DNA of 64,000 nucleotides from Myxococcales bacterium. GTDB lineage: Bacteria; Myxococcota_A; Polyangia; Palsa-1104; JAEUJZ01. A model generated the notes under the pieces. The model had not been told where the DNA came from and made no database searches. It was given only the letters and a program-made list of their open reading frames with translations. Below are positions 61,057 to 64,000 of the stretch, piece after piece (within the stretch, counting starts at the first letter, position 1; every line of letters begins with the position of its first letter). The position numbers and the translations under genes were made by a program. Where the stretch lies: NCBI GenBank assembly GCA_016794365.1, contig JAEUKB010000096.1, forward strand, positions 20,719 through 84,718. The letters run 5' to 3'.

Positions 61057-62472
61057 CTACGAAAGGATGCTGCGCAGCAGCGCAACCGCCGTGTGGGAAT
61101 AGCCGCAGCCCGGCCCCGGATCCAAGATCACCACCTGATCGGGATGTCCCGCCACCCGCGCCCGCAGGCACAGCAGTCCGTCCGCGCTCTTGGCGACCCC
61201 GCTGCGCAGGGCTTCCCAAAGAACTTCATCGCCAGGACGCTCGCGCCCTTGTCCCACCCGCGCTTGTGACACCAGCTCGGGCGCGGCGCTCGGCGCAAAT
61301 CCATCGCTGACCAGCGACGGATCATGCGACAGGCTCGCTACCACTTCCACCTGCTGCGCGGAAAATGACTGCCGCAGCCGATCCGCCAGATCGATCGCCG
61401 GATCGAAGCGATGCAGATACGGGAGCAGCACCTCGGGAGGCTGCCAGTCCGCGCCCGCCCCTTGTAAGGATCGCACCAGCTTGGCCAGCGCCGCTTCCGC
61501 CGGATGGCCATCCCGCAGGCGCGCACAGACAGCCAGGCCTTGCTCGGCACTGTGCAAGCGCGCACTCGGATCAAGCGCCAGACAGTCCCGCAGCAGCAGC
61601 CACACCTGCGCGGGCTGTCCGCTCGCCGCAAACGCAATCACGCTGCCCAGCTCACGCGGGCCCGTTCCTTTCGGCAGCACCGGGAAGCGTCGCCCCGACA
61701 GAAGCTCCCATGCGCACACACCCGCTGCGTACAGGTCGCCCACCACCGTGGGAGTGCGCGGCATGCCTTCCGGCGGCGCGTACGACGGCTTTCCGCCCAC
61801 TTCATGCAGCGCGGTCAGGACATCATCACTGCCTTCGGAATCGGCATGGGCCCCGTCTTCGGTGGACAGGCCAAAGTCGATCAGACAGACCCGGCCATCC
61901 CGCGCGAGCATCACGTTTTCCAGGCTCAGATCCGCGTGAACCAGCGGACGCTGTCCTGGCTTCAGGCTCTGCAAGTAGTGCAGCGCCGAAAACACCCCGT
62001 GCAAGATGTGTCCCACAAGCGGAGGCCGCAGCCGATGGCCCCGCTCCGTCAAAATCGCAAGCAGCCGCTGTCCCGGCAGCCCATCGATCAGCTCCATCGC
62101 CAGCGCCACCTCGTCCCCCAGGTCGATCAGCTCCAGCGTGCGGACGATGTTGTGGTGGGACAGCGCCGCCCCGATCTGGGCTTCGCGGCGCAGCTTCCGC
62201 TGCTGCATGGGATCGCCGCGCAGACCCGGCAGCAGTCGCTTGAGCGCCACCCGCTGCGGCGGAAGCGGGGGCCGACGCAGCTCTGCTTCAAAGACTTCTG
62301 CCGATCCGCCCGCGCCCAGCCGCTTGCCGACGGTATAGCCAGGCCGCAGCGCCAGCTTGTCCGGCTGGGCCTGCCACTGAAGCGTCGAGGTGCTGACTTC
62401 CTCAGACGGGCGTACGTGCTCGACCGAATCGATCGAGCCAAGCGGAATCCACGGAGCTTGCGAGCGCGACAC
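61057..62472 (-). CDS. Ser/Thr kinase-like protein with altered catalytic loop
   Basis: 471 residues from GTG 62472, preferred for GGAAGGG at correct spacing; TTG 62535 would add 21 residues. Kinase domain at about 45-315: glycine loop KRLGAGGSAEVFEA, Lys in VALKRL, catalytic loop HADLSLEN, and DFG intact. HRD is HAD and the usual Lys of KPxN is Ser, so activity may be weak or absent. APE is APPEG. The C-terminal 150 residues are unassigned. It lies 78 bp after the kinase gene at 62551 on the same strand; the two are probably co-expressed. Confidence 0.85.
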   Translation of the reverse strand: MSRSQAPWIPLGSIDSVEHVRPSEEVSTSTLQWQAQPDKLALRPGYTVGKRLGAGGSAEVFEAELRRPPLPPQRVALKRLLPGLRGDPMQQRKLRREAQIGAALSHHNIVRTLELIDLGDEVALAMELIDGLPGQRLLAILTERGHRLRPPLVGHILHGVFSALHYLQSLKPGQRPLVHADLSLENVMLARDGRVCLIDFGLSTEDGAHADSEGSDDVLTALHEVGGKPSYAPPEGMPRTPTVVGDLYAAGVCAWELLSGRRFPVLPKGTGPRELGSVIAFAASGQPAQVWLLLRDCLALDPSARLHSAEQGLAVCARLRDGHPAEAALAKLVRSLQGAGADWQPPEVLLPYLHRFDPAIDLADRLRQSFSAQQVEVVASLSHDPSLVSDGFAPSAAPELVSQARVGQGRERPGDEVLWEALRSGVAKSADGLLCLRARVAGHPDQVVILDPGPGCGYSHTAVALLRSILS

Positions 62473-62550
62473 GAGCGAAGACCCTTCCGACCAACTAGCG
62501 CGGAGCCTAATCAACCCGGGCCCAGGATGCGACAACGATCGCAGCGGTGC

Positions 62551-64000
62551 TCAGCGGCCCAGGCGGACTTCGACCTCGACGTGACCGGCCTGCGCGAGCG
62601 GCTTCAGCTCGTCATAGCTGTACTGACGGGACTTAAAGCCCGCACTGCGCGCGACACAGACCTCTCCCGGCGCAAGCTGACAGGAGCCCTGACACATGTT
62701 CGGCCCGCACTGGATCTGCACGCGCGGATGCCGCTTGCGCGAAAACGCCACCGTCAGCGGATACTCGGTGGGAGTGACCACCGGCGGCTTGAGCGGCGGC
62801 GTGCTCTTGATGTCGATTGGACGCTTGTCCGCTGGCAGCGCGTCCGTGCGCACAAACGTCGGCTTCGCCTGCGGATCGCTCGGTCGCAGGATCAGCCACA
62901 GGACCAGCAAAAACAGCAGCGCCAGCAGCCCGCCCAGCACCACGCGCGCCTTGGGATGCAAAAGCAGCGCCCGCAAGACCGCCGGATCGCGAAACACAAT
63001 CCGGCGCAGCGTGTTGTTTTCCATCGTGCTCGGGAGCTGCGCGAGCGGCATCGGCTGCGTCGTCGGCTCCTGCCTGCTGCCGGTGAAGCTCATCCCGGTG
63101 GGCAGCGTGGCCACAAGCGATCCGCGCCCTGCCGCAGGCGTCACCACCGTGGGCACCGAAGGCAAGTCCCGACCCGCTGGCGGCGTCTCGGCATCAAGCG
63201 GCGGATGCAGGCTGTGCGGGGCCCCGGAAAAGCGCGGCATGTCGGCCCGACTGACCGTGACCACTGTCGGCACCGAAGCCAGCTCGCGACCCTCGGGCGG
63301 CGTCTCTAGCCCAAGCAGCTCCGTCTGAAGACTTCCCGTCACCACAGTTGGCGACGAAGCCAGATACGGCGTCGGCGTGTCCTTTGGGGGCCGATGCGGC
63401 CCTGACGAAGGAAGCTCGGTGCCGGTAAGCGGCGTGTCCGCCGGTTCTCCCGATGGCAGCTTCGCCTTCAGATAGGCCGCTTCAAAGAGCTGGCTGCCTT
63501 CGGTCCGTCGCGAGGATCGCTGCGCCAGCGAAGCCGCTTCCGGCACCAGCCCGAGCCGCCGGATCAGCTCGCCCGCATCCGCCGGTCGCAGCGCCGGGTC
63601 AAACGCCAAGATGTCATCGAGCAGCTTCTGAAGCTCCAGCGAAAAGACATGCCCGGCGCACATCTCGCGCAGCCGCTTGGGGGGATTGATGAGCCGCAGC
63701 ATCGTCGCCGCCTGGTCCGTCTCGGTCCCGGTCTTGCCCCACGGCAGCCGCCCCGTCAGGATCTCGATCAGCACCAGGCCGAGCGCGTAGACATCCGATC
63801 GCGGGCTCGCTTCGCGGCCTTCGAGCTGCTCGGGCGACATGTACATCGCGGTGCCAATCCGCGCGCCCACGACGGTCTGGTTCGCCCGCCGCCCGCCTTG
63901 CAGCAGCTTGGCGATCCCGAAGTCGAGCACCTTGACCACTTCCTCCACCGTCCCATCGTCGCTCAGCCGCCGCGCCACGAAGATGTTGTCGGGCTTGAGG
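62551..64000 (-). CDS. Ser/Thr protein kinase with transmembrane helix, partial at right edge
   Basis: The gene continues beyond the right edge: codons from 63999 read LKPDNIFVA, part of an intact catalytic loop. DFG, SPEQ and the C-lobe follow to about 160 residues in from the edge. A long Pro/Thr linker holds three PTVVT motifs in similar contexts (ELASVPTVVT, DLPSVPTVVT), then a transmembrane helix (LLALLFLLVLWLIL) and an extracytoplasmic domain with four Cys (QCGPNMCQGSCQ). This is the usual layout of receptor-like bacterial kinases. The N-lobe is outside the window. Confidence 0.9.
   Translation of the reverse strand, partial: LKPDNIFVARRLSDDGTVEEVVKVLDFGIAKLLQGGRRANQTVVGARIGTAMYMSPEQLEGREASPRSDVYALGLVLIEILTGRLPWGKTGTETDQAATMLRLINPPKRLREMCAGHVFSLELQKLLDDILAFDPALRPADAGELIRRLGLVPEAASLAQRSSRRTEGSQLFEAAYLKAKLPSGEPADTPLTGTELPSSGPHRPPKDTPTPYLASSPTVVTGSLQTELLGLETPPEGRELASVPTVVTVSRADMPRFSGAPHSLHPPLDAETPPAGRDLPSVPTVVTPAAGRGSLVATLPTGMSFTGSRQEPTTQPMPLAQLPSTMENNTLRRIVFRDPAVLRALLLHPKARVVLGGLLALLFLLVLWLILRPSDPQAKPTFVRTDALPADKRPIDIKSTPPLKPPVVTPTEYPLTVAFSRKRHPRVQIQCGPNMCQGSCQLAPGEVCVARSAGFKSRQYSYDELKPLAQAGHVEVEVRLGR

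Noticed and set aside
61504..63309. Plus-strand open frame of about 601 codons
   Set aside because: Antisense to two kinase genes with clear motifs; Arg-rich, no motif.

Overview
The window is a 64 kb, G+C-rich piece of chromosome from a Gram-negative bacterium, most likely a member of the Myxococcota. The evidence for that placement is two proteins ending in a Myxo-CTERM-like tail (6301-10557 and 24739-25737, both minus strand), many eukaryote-type Ser/Thr kinase genes, Ras/Rab-like small GTPases, OmpA proteins with thrombospondin type-3 repeats, an NtrC-type regulator and many lipoproteins. Genes are dense, lie on both strands, and often overlap as ATGA or GTGA.

Left part (1-24 kb) is signalling and cell surface. 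An operon (3-3540) encodes an OmpA-domain membrane protein (cut by the left edge), a Rab-like GTPase, a class III cyclase and a SixA-like phosphatase. A kinase C-lobe fused to a UrtA-like binding domain (3562-5508) lacks its N-lobe. A large Myxo-CTERM lipoprotein with six DUF11-like repeats follows an OmpA/TSP3 protein (12647-6301). A second Rab-like GTPase is paired with a histidine kinase (15249-13618). A DUF481 outer-membrane protein and a second OmpA/TSP3 protein (17872-15603) have a -24/-12 (sigma-54) promoter facing a divergent NtrC-type regulator (18189-19550). Next come ychF, ctaA flanked by kinase fragments, and a serine recombinase followed by a 22-bp tandem repeat array.

Middle part (24-47 kb) holds ordinary metabolic and envelope genes: GST, matrixin-like protease, SRPBCC protein, srkA, tesB, a small barrel protein, a kappa-GST-like isomerase, a GT-C-type membrane protein, a YtfJ-like protein, a DUF885 peptidase and an enoyl-CoA hydratase. 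The standout is a translationally coupled pair (34893-39070): a cytochrome with 30 haem-binding motifs followed by a predicted outer-membrane barrel, the layout of a porin-cytochrome electron conduit. After it come mepA, a double-length UvrA, a GH5-like hydrolase overlapping the uvrA 3' end, tRNA-Val(GAC) and rpmI with a clear terminator.

Right part (47-64 kb) has a prenyl synthase/UbiB-like pair, an operon of three exported or hydrolytic proteins (CD39-like apyrase, lipoprotein, beta-lactamase-fold hydrolase), an acyl-CoA synthetase, a GH13 lipoprotein, a membrane sulfatase-like protein with HEAT-like repeats, an aminotransferase, a small exported protein and two adjacent Ser/Thr kinases, the last cut by the right edge.

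Functional calls come from motifs and remembered family features only; no database search was run. The strongest candidates for new biology are the 30-haem cytochrome/barrel pair, the OmpA-GTPase-cyclase operon, the kinase-UrtA fusion, and kinase genes that break at the catalytic loop.
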